The notes beneath the pieces were generated by a model. The model had not been told where the DNA came from. It worked only from the letters and a program-made list of their open reading frames with translations, and made no database searches. Position numbers and translations under genes: made by a program. A stretch of 38,239 nucleotides of DNA from Microcaldota archaeon (GTDB lineage: Archaea; Micrarchaeota; Micrarchaeia; Micrarchaeales; CABMGC01), in NCBI GenBank assembly GCA_021817325.1, contig JAKAVK010000031.1, forward strand, positions 1-38,239, given 5' to 3'. Of this stretch, positions 36,266 to 38,239 are shown in pieces; the stretch's first letter is position 1, and every line of letters starts with the position of its first letter.

Positions 36266-37504
36266 GTGGCACTTGTGGACTCGTTATCATATGATAGAGA
36301 TGTTCTGATACGCTTGAAGGACAGCCTGAACAGGCTGAGGAGCAGCGACGGTTACCTGTATGCCGGCTATCCCAGATACATGGGCCTTTATGGAAGGGAT
36401 TCGCTTATCTCGTCGTGGCAGTTGCTCCGGATCGATCCCTCTATTGCCAGGTGCTCGCTTGCTGCGCTCGCGCGGGCGCAGGGAACTGAGATGAACAAGG
36501 CAAGCGGTGAGGAGCCTGGAAAGATATTGAATGAGTACTATCCGAAGGGTACTTCGAAAAAGTGGTTTAGAAAGTACAAAAGCCACCTGAAATGGCTAAA
36601 GTATGGCTCGCCTGCTTATTTCTCTGTTGACAGCACTCCCTTGTTTCTGATAGTGCTCTCTTATTATCACAAGACCAGCCGTGACAGCGGGTTCGTTAGG
36701 GAGATCTGGCCCCATGCGCTTAGAGCTGTGAAGTGGATGCTTAGGTACGGCATTCGCGACTCATTCCTCCGCTATGATGTAGTTAAGAGCAAGGACAAGG
36801 GATTGCTCTCGCAGAGTTGGAAGGACGGAAACGGCAGCCTGTTCGAAAAAATTGCCGGCCCTGTTGCGGCTGTCGAGGCGCAGGGGTACCTCTATGCAGC
36901 GCTCGACGCTGCGGGGCAGCTTGCAGACGCGGTACATGATGACGAACTTTCGCATGAGATGAGAGAACGCGCCGCTGCGGTTAAAGCCGCATTCGACCAG
37001 GCGTTCTGGAACGATGACAATGATTATTACTCGATCGCGCTGGACGGAAAAGGCAGGATGCTCAAGAATGTTTCAAGCAATCCAGGCCATCTCCTCTTCA
37101 CCGGGATACTCTCCAAGGAGAAGGCCAGGGCTGTTGTGAAGAGGCTGTTTAAGAATGACCTGTGGACGCCGTATGGCATACGGACCTTGTCCACAGAGGA
37201 CAGACACTTCAATGAAGCCTCTTACCAGAACGGGTCTGTATGGCCGCATGACAACTGGATAATTGCCCAAGGGCTTAGGTCGATGGGCTACGAAGAGGAG
37301 TATTTGAGGGTCAGGGATTCCATGCTGGCTGCACATTCGGAACTTGGCGTGGCCGCCGAATATTATTGCGTGTCGAGAAAGAATAAGCTGCTCCAAAGTG
37401 CCCGCTTAGAGAAGGCACCATGCATCCCGCAGGCCTGGTCCGTAGGAGCGCTGATGAACCTGCTCTACAGCGAGAGGGAAACTCTGACATCCTCCCGCGA
37501 ATAA
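36266..37504 (+). CDS. Glucoamylase / amylo-alpha-1,6-glucosidase-like (alpha6/alpha6 barrel) glycoside hydrolase
   Basis: YLYAGYPRYMGLYGRDSLISSWQLL; SVDSTPLFLIVLSYY; LSQSWKDGNGS; EASYQNGSVWPHDNWIIAQGL; PCIPQAWSVGALMNLL. GTG start at 36266 or 36275. Confidence 0.82.
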   Translation: MALVDSLSYDRDVLIRLKDSLNRLRSSDGYLYAGYPRYMGLYGRDSLISSWQLLRIDPSIARCSLAALARAQGTEMNKASGEEPGKILNEYYPKGTSKKWFRKYKSHLKWLKYGSPAYFSVDSTPLFLIVLSYYHKTSRDSGFVREIWPHALRAVKWMLRYGIRDSFLRYDVVKSKDKGLLSQSWKDGNGSLFEKIAGPVAAVEAQGYLYAALDAAGQLADAVHDDELSHEMRERAAAVKAAFDQAFWNDDNDYYSIALDGKGRMLKNVSSNPGHLLFTGILSKEKARAVVKRLFKNDLWTPYGIRTLSTEDRHFNEASYQNGSVWPHDNWIIAQGLRSMGYEEEYLRVRDSMLAAHSELGVAAEYYCVSRKNKLLQSARLEKAPCIPQAWSVGALMNLLYSERETLTSSRE

Positions 37505-37861
37505 ATTCCGTGGAGTTCCTCTTGCACTTTGCTTCTGTCTTTGTCCATCCTCATTTGTTGCCATCGGAGTGGGTTTCGGAACCATTACTGGGTTCAAGGT
37601 CGCAGAGCATCCTTGCGTTGCCTTTTTAGGGATATCAGTGTTCCCTTTGCACGCATCTCTGTCTACGTGCAATCGGGATATGTCGTTATACCTGTTTCTT
37701 TGGATGGAAACAGACGCATTCCCAACTACGGATTTCGTGCCGTAGTGCATCTCATTTGGGCATATCGCACTCAATTCTGGATAGTCCTTTTCAGGACGTA
37801 TTTCAGACATGCGCGAGACCAACATCATTATTTCACCAACAAAATTTATATTCATTCGCAT
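37485..37861 (-). mobile_element. Degenerate IS605-type element / TnpB C-terminal remnant
   Basis: Shares the right-end 12-mer TGACATCCTCCC with 35928-35939. Minus ORF LHVDRDACKGNTDIPKKATQ resembles the TnpB RuvC-III DRDxxxxxNI region. Confidence 0.55.
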
Positions 37862-37895
37862 TCATCCCACCTTTAAAAGAGGTGGGCTTTCTGCT
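37860..37895 (-). mobile_element. Second IS605-type right-end hairpin remnant
   Basis: CCCACCT-TTAAAAG-AGGTGGG (37866-37886). Minus strand reads AAAGCCCACCTCTTTTAAAGGTGGGATGAAT. Confidence 0.5.
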
Positions 37896-38120
37896 ATGGA
37901 TTCTGTAACATACTCTCACGATTGAAGATCGCTGGTTCTTTCCCGCTATGAATTTATAATTTCATAGTTACCGCATGGGAGAGGCATCTTTGGCCATGGC
38001 AAGGAAGTTGGGCAGGAAGGTTTATTGTACGTGATTGCATCGCTATCGGAGTCTGCCATACGGCTCGCTTTCTTATGGAACTACGCTGATGACAAAGAGC
38101 CAACGCATGCGTTCAGTCAT

Positions 38121-38239
38121 TGATAAATAATTCGCCCCGCAAACCCATAATTTCAATGGTGGGTTAGGGGCGTAAAGGTATATAAGGATGGAAAACAAAA
38201 AGGAGAACATGGAAGCAATGCGTGCTTACAAGTTCAGGA
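38121..38239 (+). mobile_element. Left end of an IS200/IS605-type element (continues past window)
   Basis: TTGAT then AAATAATTCGCCCCGCAAACCC... hairpin (38133-38172), a TATA-like GGTATATAAGG, then a TnpB-like ORF start. Confidence 0.75.
38188..38239 (+). CDS. tnpB: TnpB-family RNA-guided nuclease, N-terminus only (partial)
   Basis: MENKKENMEAMRAYKFR...; the (M)xAYKFR N-terminus typical of TnpB. AGGAG lies before the ATG at 38209. Confidence 0.6.
   Translation, partial: MENKKENMEAMRAYKFR

Noticed and set aside
1-38239. CRISPR array
   Set aside because: No regularly spaced direct repeats found by eye; repeats seen are IS605 hairpins, operators or LamG-coding repeats.

Overview
The window is archaeal, with archaeal-type LeuRS, archaeal tRNAs, TATA-box promoters and class III (pilin-like) signal sequences. 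It is plausibly from a DPANN/Micrarchaeota-type genome, but I cannot prove this from sequence alone. Main contents: (i) a vapBC-type toxin-antitoxin pair next to tRNA-Cys; (ii) a large convergent locus with five consecutive plus-strand ORFs that have pilin-like N-termini, three of them carrying about seven LamG/concanavalin-like domains and one a PQQ-like beta-propeller, facing a minus-strand TadA/TadC-like assembly-machine operon; (iii) a tandem Lrp/AsnC-like regulator with a conspicuous three-site operator; (iv) methyltransferase, tRNA-Gln, M50-type protease and LeuRS; (v) a PadR / ABC-2 transporter / S-layer-like protein operon; (vi) a methylthioadenosine-salvage-like neighbourhood (MtnP, MtnA, HAD protein, RuBisCO-like protein with an apparent frameshift, YjbQ, AICAR formyltransferase); (vii) a glucoamylase/amylo-1,6-glucosidase-like gene bracketed by several IS200/IS605-type remnants. 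These include a ~250-bp internally deleted element and an inverted, possibly intact, TnpB-encoding copy that runs off the window end. Best candidates for undescribed biology are the LamG-pilin adhesion locus, the RuBisCO-like/methionine-salvage cluster, and the IS605-derived ends that appear to supply a start codon to one gene and a stop codon to another.
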